NCBI GenBank assembly: GCA_030374735.1 | Contig: JASCIV010000141.1 | Span: forward strand, 1-39,306 | Direction of reading: 5' to 3' | From: Gracilaria caudata | Taxonomy: Eukaryota; Rhodophyta; Florideophyceae; Gracilariales; Gracilariaceae | DNA length: 39,306 nucleotides | Part shown: positions 27,955 through 37,595 of the stretch, piece after piece | How positions within the stretch are numbered: position 1 is the stretch's first letter | Layout: every line of letters begins with the position of its first letter | The notes under the pieces: model-generated | Database searches by the model: none | What the model was told of the DNA's origin: nothing | What the model saw: only the letters and a program-made list of their open reading frames with translations | Made by a program: the position numbers and the translations under genes

Positions 27955-28461
27955 GTAAACTTTCGTCAACAGCGCGAAGAAGTCACTAATTGTTTCGACG
28001 AGTGAAGCGAAGTTCGCCAAACGAATCTTTCACAGTTCAGTAACGTTCAGTAACACATGAGTCGTGAAGGCATAGGAGAGTTTTGCAAGGCTAGCGCTAC
28101 CCATCGTTCAGGAAAACCTCCTGGCACGTGTCACAGGTCCAACTGCATCTGTTTGTCGAATTCTGTATGGAATGCGCGAAGCAACCCCCGAACCAGCGGC
28201 AGTTATCGTCGCTTGTGTCGACAGCAGTGCACATGTCGCCGCCATCTCCGCCGTCGGCGCCTCAATCTCCGAAGTCTGGAGCTCCAGCGACGCAACGCTG
28301 TGCTGAGCGCATATATTTGTCACCGCTTGCCGTCGACATCACTCCCCGCAATCATAAAAAGAACCTTTCACCTCGCCGATAACTAGGCCGCTTCTTGCCC
28401 CCAGTCTCACTCCACCGGCAAGGCCTGCTTTCACTGGCTACCGCATCCCCTAATCCCCATA
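27955..28461. other. intergenic region, no supported gene
   Basis: About 500 bases between two plus-strand genes. Small Arg/Ser-rich frames only. No clear TATA box; an ATCATAAAAAG stretch lies about 110 bases upstream of the next ATG. Confidence 0.5.
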
Positions 28462-29823
28462 ATGTCGCTTGCCTTCTCCGCTCCGTCGTTTACGCGGTCC
28501 TTCATATCACCGCTCTCACAAAGCACTACACCCACGCTAACTCGCACCAAGCCCCCGTGTGTCGTATCTGCACCGCGCGTTCACACACCAAGCGCGGTGG
28601 CAACTGACGCAATGAAGCTCTCGATGCCAAAGGACTTTGATTCCGTCGTGATGAGCACATATGCTCGTTATCCTATCGCAATGTCTCATGGACAAGGTGT
28701 TGATCTTTACGACACTGAGGGCACTCACTACATCGACTGTGTGGCGGGCATTGCTACCTGCACTCTTGGTCATGCTCATCCCGCTCTAATCGACGCCATA
28801 ACTCGCCAGATGTCGCGCATTACCCACGTTTCAAACCTCTACTACATCCCTGAACAAGGCGCGCTGGCCTCGTGGCTTGTATCAAACTCACCGGCAGACA
28901 AGGCCTTCTTCTGCAACTCTGGTGGAGAGGCAAACGAGGCTGCCATCAAGCTTGCTCGAAAGCACTGGCATCTCAAACACGGTTCCAATCCGTCCGATGT
29001 TCCAGTTATCATCACCGCTCACCAATCTTTTCACGGCCGAACCATAGCCACTCTCACAGCGACTGGTCAGCCCAAGTATCATAAAAACTGGTGGCCCCTT
29101 GTGTCAGGTTTCCAGTATGTTACCTATAACGACACCGATGAGCTCATCAAGCTGGCAGATAGTATAGGAGACAATCTCGCTGGAATCATAATGGAAGCAT
29201 GTCAGGGTGAAGGCGGAATCCACCCGGGTTCGCCCGAGTTTTTCAAAGCAGCACGCCAGATTTGCGATAACACTGGTGCCTTGCTGATATGCGATGAGGT
29301 ACAAGTGGGCGTAGGTCGAACCGGTAAGCTGTGGGGTTTCGAACACACTGGCGTTGAACCGGACGTTTTCACGCTGGCGAAGGGACTCGGTGGCGGTGTT
29401 CCAATTGGAGCCATGTGCTGCAAGGCCAAGTGTGACGTTTTCGAACCAGGAGATCATGCCAGTACGTTTGGTGGTAACCCTCTCGCTGCTGCGGCTGGTC
29501 TGGCCGTGGCGAAGGAGTTGGACTCAGGAGTTGTACGCAACGCTGAAGAGCGCGGTGCGCAGTTGATGACTGGGTTACGACAACTTGCGAAACGATTCCC
29601 AGGTGTGATCAAGGAGGTGCGCGGTCTTGGTCTCATATGCGGTGTTGAGATGGAGCAGATGGCTGCTTCTGACATTGTTGCGAAGGCTATGAGCGAAGGT
29701 CTGCTGCTTGTACCGGCGGGGAAACATGTGGTGCGATTCGTACCGCCGCTGATCATTTCGCGAGAGCAAGTTATTCGCGTTCTAGACATATTTGAAAGCG
29801 TGATGGTGACGCTCGCTGGTTGA
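28462..29823 (+). CDS. argD: acetylornithine aminotransferase (class III, PLP-dependent), organelle-targeted
   Basis: Predicted 453 residues. It transfers an amino group from glutamate to N-acetylglutamate semialdehyde to make N-acetylornithine in arginine biosynthesis, which is plastidic in plants. Residues 1-50 (MSLAFSAPSFTRS onward) are Ser/Thr/Pro-rich with almost no acidic residues, a transit peptide. Class III motifs are all present: DCVAGIATCTLGHAHP, FFCNSGGEANEAAIKLAR (phosphate-binding loop), FHGRT, ICDEVQVGVGRTGKLWGFE with D278 contacting the PLP ring nitrogen, LAKGLGGGVPIGA with K307 forming the Schiff base, and STFGGNPLA. The sequence is closer in pattern to ArgD than to ornithine or GABA aminotransferases; related class III substrates cannot be excluded from sequence alone. 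Confidence 0.9.
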   Translation: MSLAFSAPSFTRSFISPLSQSTTPTLTRTKPPCVVSAPRVHTPSAVATDAMKLSMPKDFDSVVMSTYARYPIAMSHGQGVDLYDTEGTHYIDCVAGIATCTLGHAHPALIDAITRQMSRITHVSNLYYIPEQGALASWLVSNSPADKAFFCNSGGEANEAAIKLARKHWHLKHGSNPSDVPVIITAHQSFHGRTIATLTATGQPKYHKNWWPLVSGFQYVTYNDTDELIKLADSIGDNLAGIIMEACQGEGGIHPGSPEFFKAARQICDNTGALLICDEVQVGVGRTGKLWGFEHTGVEPDVFTLAKGLGGGVPIGAMCCKAKCDVFEPGDHASTFGGNPLAAAAGLAVAKELDSGVVRNAEERGAQLMTGLRQLAKRFPGVIKEVRGLGLICGVEMEQMAASDIVAKAMSEGLLLVPAGKHVVRFVPPLIISREQVIRVLDIFESVMVTLAG

Positions 29824-30986
29824 ACGTTTGCGTAGGTGCTCGCTTTGCAGACCTTCTTCGTTGCTTGATTGTCAGGAAGTAGAGTATGTGAATAGTCGTA
29901 AATCGGGTCACCAGACGAAGTGACTCGTTAACCCTTCTCTAGTTGCATCACTTGGCGCCTCTCAACAGAATTCGCTTCACACAATCATATGCTTTGCTAC
30001 ACGAGGCACAAGAGGTGCGCTCACTATACTCTCTAGAACCTTTGTCACATAACGAACAACAGAATGACCGCCGTACTACTTAGTGTTCATACACGTCTTT
30101 CCCACGATAAATCTGTGTTCACATTACTCTCCGCAGGAGAATTATCGTTTTTCGCTTGGTTCCCACTTTATGTGGTTTGCCTTGCGCGGTGCAGTTGCAT
30201 GCGATGGGAGAAGACACACATGGCAACAGGAACGTAGTGGCGGTTGAGTAGCCTACGCGATAAGATGGGCATGTACGGCCTGCAGCTTAGGTCAGACGGC
30301 AGCTTGGCGGCTTGATACAGGGGTACACTAGGGGTAGCGTTCTACAAGTATAACGGTGATAAGGTTTAACCCTCTTATAGAAACAGCTCACCGCAATGGC
30401 GCCGCATCGTATGGGTGCCACATTGCGGCAGCCACAAATGTGACGAATCTCTGATCATCAGAGTGGTCTCGCGTGAAGCCGCGCGCCCACAAACAAGAAA
30501 TATCGCTTTCAGAAACGTGTGTTCCTGGCAACGTGCTCATCGCTGAGCTTCTGCGAAGATACTATCGGCGAGAACTGGCGTCGATCTGAGAGCGTGCGCT
30601 CTGCCCAACTCTTGTGTCTCGGAGAAGCAACGCTAAACAACTCGGATGTTTGCAGCAGTAGTGCCCTTCAGAATGATCTGAGTTGCTACATTTTGACTGG
30701 AGGCTTTGATTGCGAGCATCCCACCCCTGTATGAGGTTTTCCGGACTGCCACTGTTTACCGGGTAACTTTGCCCTTGTATAGCATTAGGTAACGCGTAGT
30801 GTTCTATCCCGTTGGATAGCCTTCGACAACCGCGTCAACACTGTAGAATCTACCGTTGCAGAGCAACGCCGGCGTTGGCAAACCCTAGGACAGCTCATCT
30901 TGTGCGCTAACGCAACTAAGCCAGCCGCCTCTGCACCGACTCGTCTGTAGATTTCGCACGGCAAATACAACCTACTGCTGCCCAAT
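29824..30986. other. intergenic region, no supported gene
   Basis: About 1.16 kb between the aminotransferase and the EndoU gene. A 71-codon frame at 30519-30734 opens with GTG and has no domain. A near-palindromic AAGGTTTAACCCT lies around 30362. Nothing else is visible. Confidence 0.5.
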
Positions 30987-31991
30987 ATGCCGCTCACCAT
31001 TGAAGACGCGTTGGTAAGATCCACAGACTGTTGGACTGAGGCCGTCTCGATGATATGGGAATTTGACCGTAATCGACTCGTTCCAGACAAGCATTATAAG
31101 ATTAGCCCGCAAAGTCGTACCGATCATCGTTCCGAGGATGCCGCGCGTGTTCCGCTGTTCGAGTTTTTCTCAGACGAAGTTTGGGAGATTGAATCCTTCA
31201 GACTCTTCAAGAAGTTGCTGGACAATTACGTCGTGACACAGGGCCTGCCGGAACGTGTTTCAGCAGAGGAAAAGATGGAAGAAGAGAGCTTCCTGGAATG
31301 CATTTGTGAGAGTGATTGTATAAAGTTCTTGTTCGGGTGGCTGAAAAGCCGCAGATTCGATGTTGGTTCTTCTATGGATGAGTTCAAAAATGTCTTACGT
31401 GACATATGGTTTGGAATGCATGACAGGGGCCGTAGCAGGGACTCTTCCGCATTTGAACATGTGTTCTGTGGCGAGATCGATGGAGATGATGTGAAAGGTC
31501 TTCACAACTATATTCAGGTTTACATTGAGGAACAGCGTGGAAACTTCGACTACATGGGATATGTTGACTTTCAGGGAGACTTCATGGATAGCGCACCACT
31601 GTCGAACCAGCAGATTTTGATGATTCGTTTCCAGTGGTTTGGTTGTCTAAAGAGTGTGTCGTCTATGTTAATTGGTAGTTCTCCGGAATTTGAGATTGCC
31701 CTTTACACTTTGGCTTTCTTCAACAGGGGTGAAATCCGCGAGCGCCACCCCAATCTCATAAATCTTGGACCCTATTTAATCCATATTCGTTGCTATTGCG
31801 TTAATGGTCATATCACCAGTGCGTTTCTTTGTCTGGAGGGCGTCGATAAAGAGATGCTGGAGGAGGACCGTCGTGAACGCAAGGAATTGAATGGCCATGA
31901 ATATGAAGGGGATGAACCGGAGGCTGATCAGCTCGAGCAAGTTAACGCTGCTGTTTTGCAGGATTCAGAAGAGTTCCCGCCGTTGGGTTAA
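30987..31991 (+). CDS. EndoU (XendoU)-family endoribonuclease
   Basis: Predicted 334 residues. EndoU enzymes cleave single-stranded RNA at uridines in a Mn2+-dependent way, leaving 2',3'-cyclic phosphates. The family sequence is followed from the start: DRNRLVPDKHYKI, PLFEFFSDEVWEIESFRLF, LLDNYVVTQG, DEFKNVLRDIWFGMHDRG, then SSAFEHVFCGE with H158, VKGLHNYIQVYIEEQRG with H173, DYMGYVDF, QWFGCLKSVSSMLIG with K222, and SPEFEIALYTLAFF. H158, H173 and K222 correspond to the catalytic triad of Xenopus XendoU, so the enzyme should be active. There is no signal peptide, unlike many animal secreted forms; a C-terminal acidic tail (about 280-334) follows the catalytic domain. Start at the first ATG of the frame. 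Confidence 0.92.
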   Translation: MPLTIEDALVRSTDCWTEAVSMIWEFDRNRLVPDKHYKISPQSRTDHRSEDAARVPLFEFFSDEVWEIESFRLFKKLLDNYVVTQGLPERVSAEEKMEEESFLECICESDCIKFLFGWLKSRRFDVGSSMDEFKNVLRDIWFGMHDRGRSRDSSAFEHVFCGEIDGDDVKGLHNYIQVYIEEQRGNFDYMGYVDFQGDFMDSAPLSNQQILMIRFQWFGCLKSVSSMLIGSSPEFEIALYTLAFFNRGEIRERHPNLINLGPYLIHIRCYCVNGHITSAFLCLEGVDKEMLEEDRRERKELNGHEYEGDEPEADQLEQVNAAVLQDSEEFPPLG

Positions 31992-34652
31992 GTATCATCC
32001 TCAAACAATCGACAATCAATGATCTATTAACTCTGGCCACATCGTTCACAAGCTTGCTTTCAGTGCAATGGCGTAGCCCGCTCGCCTATTACAAGGGAAA
32101 CAACTGTTCAATCTCGATTACCGTTCTGTGGAAACCATTGTCTTGTCAAGTAGTTAGTGTCCGCCCAGCAAGTCGCTTGGGGCGAACTTCGTCTGGCATA
32201 CGGAAGACGCAGAATCAGCGGACATCTTAGTACAGCTGTGTTTGAAACCATTTGACATCACTTATGCGTGGTTAAGCAAGAGAGAGAAAGGCCGAAACTG
32301 TAATGAGGCATACTTCGACTCCAGGAACATGACTCAAGTCGTACGATAGTTTCTGTGCTTATCGATTTAGTTGTATTAAATAGACCATGCATCTGACGTA
32401 TAATCACTTTGTATTGAAATGTATTTAAGATTGCTATCACTACGTAGAGGACGGTGAGAACGGAGGCGTCGCACAACCTTAACAGCCAGTCCACACCCGA
32501 CATGCAGCCATTGGCTTCTCGCCATTGTCACAATGGGGCCTACGCAATACTGACTACGCCAAGGGCACATGCTGTTCGCCTTCTCGTGGTGTGTCTGTCT
32601 CTGATCGACAAGATCGGAGCGAAATGAACGAGCAAACGGATCTCCTACGGAGGCCAGAATCGATGTTATCGCGACCAATTTCAAAAAAGAAGACTACGCC
32701 AAGAGGCCTACGCAGAGAGGCCTGGAGGGGCTGTTATGTATAAGGGCAAAAACAACATGGCTTCCCTCCCCATCCTTCGTTCATACGTACTTTCAAGACG
32801 CAAGCATAGAGAAAAGCGCTTCGTTGTAGACAAGTCGGACCCCCGATCGAGGCTCTTACGGCAGTGGAGCAACTCAATTTCTCAGCTTCTGCCCTTGCAT
32901 TCAATCCGGAACAAGTACTAACCTGTTGTGCATTGGACGAATGCCTACTCATCAGCGGCTCCTGTAGAACGTTGGCTATCCTTCTGAGAGCTTCGACATG
33001 ATCTGCTAAATCCTGTTCGTTAATGTTATTGTCCCGCTGCAAAAGAAAGGGGAACGGAGGAGACGTCGACAAAAAAAAACGCGGGAGATAGGAAAGTGGA
33101 ATTCCGTTCATAAGGTTATAAGGTTAATGGTTGCCTTTCGAATCCCTTACAACTGCCTTCCCTTAGCATAAATGAAATAGCTTCGTTAGAACGCGATTAG
33201 TGTGCGGAGAAGGTATATGAGGTTTGTGGAGCATCACATGCCGTTCTCGCCTCCACAACGAAACGCAGGATGAGGACTTTTCCATGAACGTCAATACGCA
33301 ATACGCAAAACGACTTTTGTCGCACAATCATGAATCGGCTCTTAAGCAGGTGTGATCCGTAATGTTATGCGACGCTCCAATCACGGACTCCCCTCCGACA
33401 GACCTGACGAGGTTCACCGTCCACCCCCAGATCGTGCAACGGGAGGACCAAGAAAACAAGAACGGCCTGAGCATGTGACACACTTTCGCGGGTTTTCTCG
33501 GGGAGCTGGAGTGATTCATGGTTCTAGTTCCTCACCCCTCACGAAAGACTGACTTTCGAAGGCTGCTCATATCTTCTGAAATGATATCCGCTTCTTCAAA
33601 GTTCGAACGAGGTAAGGCAGGACCCGGAATGGGGAAAGGCATTTGAGTCCGTAAAGATATGTAGGGTCTCGATGAAGCAGCCTGATACCTTTTGAGTTGT
33701 CGGTGCAATCACTTCGATCTTGATGGATTACGAGCATGTAACTCCCAGTGGGATTGCTCCAACTTTTGTATCGAATCGACCTCTCCCTCCCATTTCGTCT
33801 GCGCTCAGTCCATGCCAAGAACACTACAAGCGCGTTGCACGACGCTCAGAGAGCTACTCGATTTCGACACACGAGAGAACGTTCATTAGCCCTTGGCTTC
33901 CAGTCCTGCTAAAAACCTAAAAGGGAATGTCGCAGCCCAAGCTCCCTTGCAGAGCGTACGTCTCTCGAGTGCCAGTCATATATTGAGCCGTACGCATCTT
34001 AACCTAATGACAATGAAGTCCGGCGCACGTGGTCCTTGATCTCGTGAAGACAAAAGAATCGGCGCGTGGGGACAGAGCAGTGGATAGAACCAAGAATGGT
34101 GCGCTTAAGTTTCTGAGTGGCTCCCCTCTTTTCAGAGAGTTTCGCTTGATGGTATTTACAATCTGTCTTGGGTACTTGGAGCGTCAGCCTCTTGGCGCAC
34201 AGGTAGTGGTAACACCCATTTAAGTCTGTGGCTCAGTCGCTTAACGAAATATTCGGTTGCCGACTGATCTGTTTATCCGGATTGTTGAGGAAACTGAACC
34301 CATCTCCGTAACATGACGTCGGCGGCCTGTACACAGGCATCTAAGTTCAAAAATAGAAGTGGTGAAAGCTATATCTACGAGACTGTCGAAGTAAAGCAAC
34401 CTCTACCTTAGCACGGCGTATCGGAAGCATGCTGGTTGGCGCCGTAGAGTCTGAGAAGTGTCATCCATATTGGGACAGATATTAGTTGTAAGCGGTGTGA
34501 ATACTGTACAACTCCGATACGCAAGTAACGCTGTTCTTCTCCAGAATCGAGTTCAAGTGTGCGCATTCTTGTTTGCCGGTTACAAGTAGAGCTCAGCCAC
34601 ATGAGGTAAATGGCAGGCGTCGTGCCGAAAGGTAGCGCACCTCGTCAAGGTC
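31992..34652. other. large region without a complete gene; one exon-like block on minus
   Basis: About 2.7 kb. No long frame exists, but a 114-base exon-like block with splice sites lies at 32923-33036 on the minus strand. A phase-compatible second block may begin near 32690, behind a possible acceptor GGCGTAG. Two short sequence blocks recur in swapped order at 32537-32563 and 32692-32714. From 33900 to 34650 I see nothing. Confidence 0.45.
32923..33036 (-). other. putative internal exon of an unannotated spliced gene
   Basis: On the minus strand a pyrimidine-rich tract ending CTTTTGCAG immediately precedes this block, and it ends CAACAG followed by the donor GTTAGT. Between them are 38 stop-free codons (phase 0 at both ends). 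They include NINEQDLADHVEALRRIANV, an amphipathic helix resembling the VNEVNKDFVIEALRSIAEL region of the CLEC16A/GFS9 (FPL) N-terminal domain. The resemblance is short and by eye. No first exon was found. It may belong to a spliced gene or a pseudogene. Confidence 0.35.
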
Positions 34653-35996
34653 CTAAGACACCGGTGAAAACTTGGGTAGTGGTTCACTTGCTTGGATCTT
34701 TGTAGAGCTGGCTTGTTTGTCAAAATGGGTTGAACAGGATGAGGATGAGGATTCGGATAGTACCTCGCTCGCCCGACCGCAGCTCTCCAAAGTGAGCTTG
34801 GCAAACGCCTGTACGTTGTCATAGTAGACGTGATGACCGGCCCCTTCAACAATATGTACGGAGGCCGGAACTTTCATTCGTTCGCAAATCGTTTCCGCGT
34901 GGTGGGAGCTCATCCAATCTGTTGCGCCATACAAAAATGAAGTCGGAGTGCGCAGGTTAACCATACGCTCAGAAAGCGGTTTCCTGGCATACGCACCGCT
35001 CTCGAGGATGGTGCATAGAGAATGCTCACCAGCAGCTTCTGCAACCGAAATCTGGTAGAAATACTCGATAAACGCCTCCTTCGTACTCTGGGAATGAAAA
35101 CTGAAGCGAGGCTCAATGAAACGGCGCGCCAATTTGCGACCGAGACTTGTGCCTACGTTGCGGATGAAGTATTGCGGTGTAAAGCCACAATCCCACAAGC
35201 GGAAAACAATCCAGAAAATGGCGCGACGCAAGAGCGACCCTTTTGGAATCTTCTGCGGTGGAGCGGCTGGCAGACCGACCGGACTCGCAAGTGTAAGCGT
35301 CAAGACGTTGTGCGGACATCGCAACGCATATACGGCGGCAAGATATGCGCCCATAGAATGGGCAACAATATGAAAGCGTCGGAAAGTAGGGTCTTGTTGG
35401 CGCATGCATTGTACCCAAGAATCAAACGCATCCAAAAAGTAGTCCTCGGCATGATCGACTGGCATGGAGGTGGAGTGGTACGGGCGCGAGCTGCCACCAA
35501 AACCCAGCCAGTCCAGAAGGTAAAGGCGGTAAAATGGAGCTAGGGTGGCAATGTTACGGCCGAAAAATGCGAGCCCAGCGCCCCATCCATGGAGCAGAAC
35601 GAGCGGTGGCTTTGAGGCATCGCCGGCGCAGAGCATGTTGAGCGTGTGGCCAGATGGGAGCGCCACGCGTCGTTTGGTGTATTGTACATGGGTCAGATGT
35701 TGGAGCAAAATGTTCTCGGCTTGCTCCACGGGGGAGAAGCCGCTGTGCGGAGACGCGGTGGTTGTGCGGTGGCGCTTGGAGGACAACGGTACCGAGGGAC
35801 AGGCGGTGGCGCACGGCGTGTTGAGACGGAAGCTCGGAAGTATGCGCGATATGGTGGTACCCATGATGGGCGGCGCAAAAGAGAAGGACTGACCAGCCAG
35901 AGTTGGCGACGGTGGCGGCGGTGGACGGGGGCTGGAGTCGGCTAGTGAGGAGAGGGAGGGTGCGGGATGTTCCCTTTGAAGTACAATGCTTCCCAT
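34653..35996 (-). CDS. alpha/beta-hydrolase, ABHD4/ABHD5 (CGI-58)-like
   Basis: Predicted 447 residues. The fold is clear: PPLVLLHGWGAGLAFF (oxyanion loop), YRLYLLDWLGFGGSSRP, then FHIVAHSMGAYLAAVYAL with nucleophile S214 (AHSMG in place of the common GHSMG), ASPVGLP, a lid, FLYGATDWM with acid D360, and GAGHHVYYDN with H388. The terminal part also contains the HX4D motif (H388 to D393) of the CGI-58 group, which acts in triacylglycerol and phospholipid metabolism. Unlike animal ABHD5, the serine is present, so lipase or acyltransferase activity is possible. The N-terminal 90 residues are Ser/Pro/Arg-rich and may target an organelle. I start at the ATG 35996; the next ATG (35864, MGTTISRILPSF) is also plausible, and the frame to 36023 opens with GTG. 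Confidence 0.85.
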   Translation of the reverse strand: MGSIVLQREHPAPSLSSLADSSPRPPPPPSPTLAGQSFSFAPPIMGTTISRILPSFRLNTPCATACPSVPLSSKRHRTTTASPHSGFSPVEQAENILLQHLTHVQYTKRRVALPSGHTLNMLCAGDASKPPLVLLHGWGAGLAFFGRNIATLAPFYRLYLLDWLGFGGSSRPYHSTSMPVDHAEDYFLDAFDSWVQCMRQQDPTFRRFHIVAHSMGAYLAAVYALRCPHNVLTLTLASPVGLPAAPPQKIPKGSLLRRAIFWIVFRLWDCGFTPQYFIRNVGTSLGRKLARRFIEPRFSFHSQSTKEAFIEYFYQISVAEAAGEHSLCTILESGAYARKPLSERMVNLRTPTSFLYGATDWMSSHHAETICERMKVPASVHIVEGAGHHVYYDNVQAFAKLTLESCGRASEVLSESSSSSCSTHFDKQASSTKIQASEPLPKFSPVS

Positions 35997-36305
35997 GGAG
36001 GGGCGCGAAATGGCAATCAGCACAGACGATGCTCATCAAGCGCACGCGTAGAAAATCATTTTGGCATGATTGGCGCACCCTTGTAAAGGCAGCTGCTCTG
36101 CATTCGCCGCTCGCCGACGTACAATTTCTCCGCCGTTGAAGCGGAACGAACACGGGCCGCCGCCTTCTCCAGCGAGGCGAGCGCGCACCGTGCCGTAACG
36201 TCGGACATGGACGACTGGCGCAATGGCCGCCCACGGAGGCGAAGAAATAGGTAACATGCTGAAGTTAAGGTTAGTAATCTAGCAATCGCTACGTCAAAAG
36301 CTTTT
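35997..36305. other. intergenic, upstream of the hydrolase
   Basis: About 310 bases between two minus-strand genes. Overlapping short frames only. It contains the hydrolase 5' flank and the GH16 3' flank; no clear promoter element was recognised. Confidence 0.5.
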
Positions 36306-37519
36306 CTATGGGAACCAGTTCTTAATTTGACAATTCTCCCCCTTTGTGAATCTCACCCCGTCATATGCCGCAGTGCGATGACCCTTGTACTCAAAGGTGC
36401 CTCCCCATTGAGACGCCTGCCAGTTCACAGGCCACAGGCTCATCATGATTTTGTGCGGCGCTTGATGCGCCTTCGGCAAGTTCTTTGAAGTCTTATACAC
36501 CATCTTTCCGTTCACAAACCACATCAATGAATGGCTTGTCCACTTGAACCCGTAGTTATTCATCGACGCCGCGGGGTTGAAGTCAAGTGGAATCGTGTGT
36601 TCATTTCCGCCTTGACCGTTTGTGAAGTAATTCGCTTGCAAGCTGAGTTTTCCAGTGCCCTTCTTCCACACAAACTCAACGTCAATCTCGTTGTGTGCTT
36701 TGCTTTTTCCAGGTGCCGCGTCCCATGGTCCGGTGTACGAGAAGAACGTTGTGATCACCCCGGGTTGTGCCACAGGACGCATGCGAACTTCGTAGCATCC
36801 GTATCCGTGCCAGTTGTGTGACATGGTCTGCCCGCTCTTGTAAGGCTTTCCGTGGTTATGTTGTTGTGATAGAGTCAGTTTTAACTGTCCGTTGTTCTCG
36901 TCGATTGCGGTTGCGGATGCGGACCACCAGCAATCAAACGGCCCCCCGTTGGCGTATCCATCTGACACTTTCCAGCGCCCTTTGTTCAAAAATTTGAAGC
37001 TGTCGACAAACGTGCATTGGTTCGCTGCGGGACATCCCCCTTGTTGCTTCTGATTCTGGTTCTTGTTGACGACGTTATTCGGCTTTTTGTTCTTGTTGTT
37101 CTTGTTCGGCTTCTTCTTGTTCTTGTTCGGCTTCTTGTTCTTGCTCGGCTTCTTGTTCTTGTTGTTCGGCTTCTTTTTGAATTTGTTGGGGGCGTGATTC
37201 ATTTTCTTCTTGTTGCGAATAGCCGTGAACAGCGCGCGTGCATTTCGCGCGTTGCGTGCATCGAAGATATACTTCAGTGCCGCCGAATAGTTGAGAGGGC
37301 GCCGCACAGTCTGGACAGATGACGCTGTGTGACAATCGCATGGAACAAAATGACGTCAGATCGTGGTCCGTTTGATGATCATTCTAAGACAAAAACCCAC
37401 TTACGTGCATGCACAGCAGAAGCCGAAGCAACAGCCAAAAAGGTGGCGAGTACGAGAACCACCCCTCGTAGCCACCGCGACCTACATGAACTCGAAGAAA
37501 AACGATAAATGAAACCCAT
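36306..37519 (-). CDS. secreted GH16 endo-glucanase (lichenase type), two exons
   Basis: Spliced model: exon 1 at 37519-37405, intron 37404-37325 (80 bases), exon 2 at 37324-36306; 377 residues. Exon 1 encodes a signal peptide (MGFIYRFSSSSCRSRW, then GVVLVLATFLAVASASAVHA). Exon 2 alone has no ATG at its start, so the intron is needed: donor GTAAGT, acceptor CACACAG, candidate branch site CTGAC, with matching phase. After a Lys/Asn/Pro-rich linker (about 78-134) comes a GH16 domain: GRWKVSDGYANGGPFDCWW, HGYGCYEVRM, TTFFSYTGPWD, then NEIDVEF with catalytic E251, D253 and E255 (ExDxE), ANYFTNGQGGNEHTIPL and KIMMSLWPVNW. The pattern follows bacterial beta-1,3-1,4-glucanases closely (Bacillus lichenase has NGGVFNC, YGLYEVSMKP, DEIDIEF). 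The natural substrate in an alga is not known. Confidence 0.88.
37325..37404 (-). other. 80-base intron of the GH16 gene
   Basis: Donor GTAAGT and acceptor TGTCACACAG, with CTGAC as a possible branch site. It separates the signal-peptide exon from the catalytic exon and keeps the phase (one base from exon 1 plus two from exon 2). Confidence 0.8.
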
Positions 37520-37589
37520 GCTACTCTCGAATATCGAACATGGAAGAGACAGGAGGACAATTCCAACACTACGACGAACGACAAAAGAC

Positions 37590-37595
37590 TTTATA
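37590..37595 (-). promoter_or_regulatory. putative TATA box of the GH16 gene
   Basis: TTTATA on plus (TATAAA in GCGTATAAAG on minus), 71 bases upstream of the ATG at 37519. The spacing is similar to that of the gene at 12261. Confidence 0.5.
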
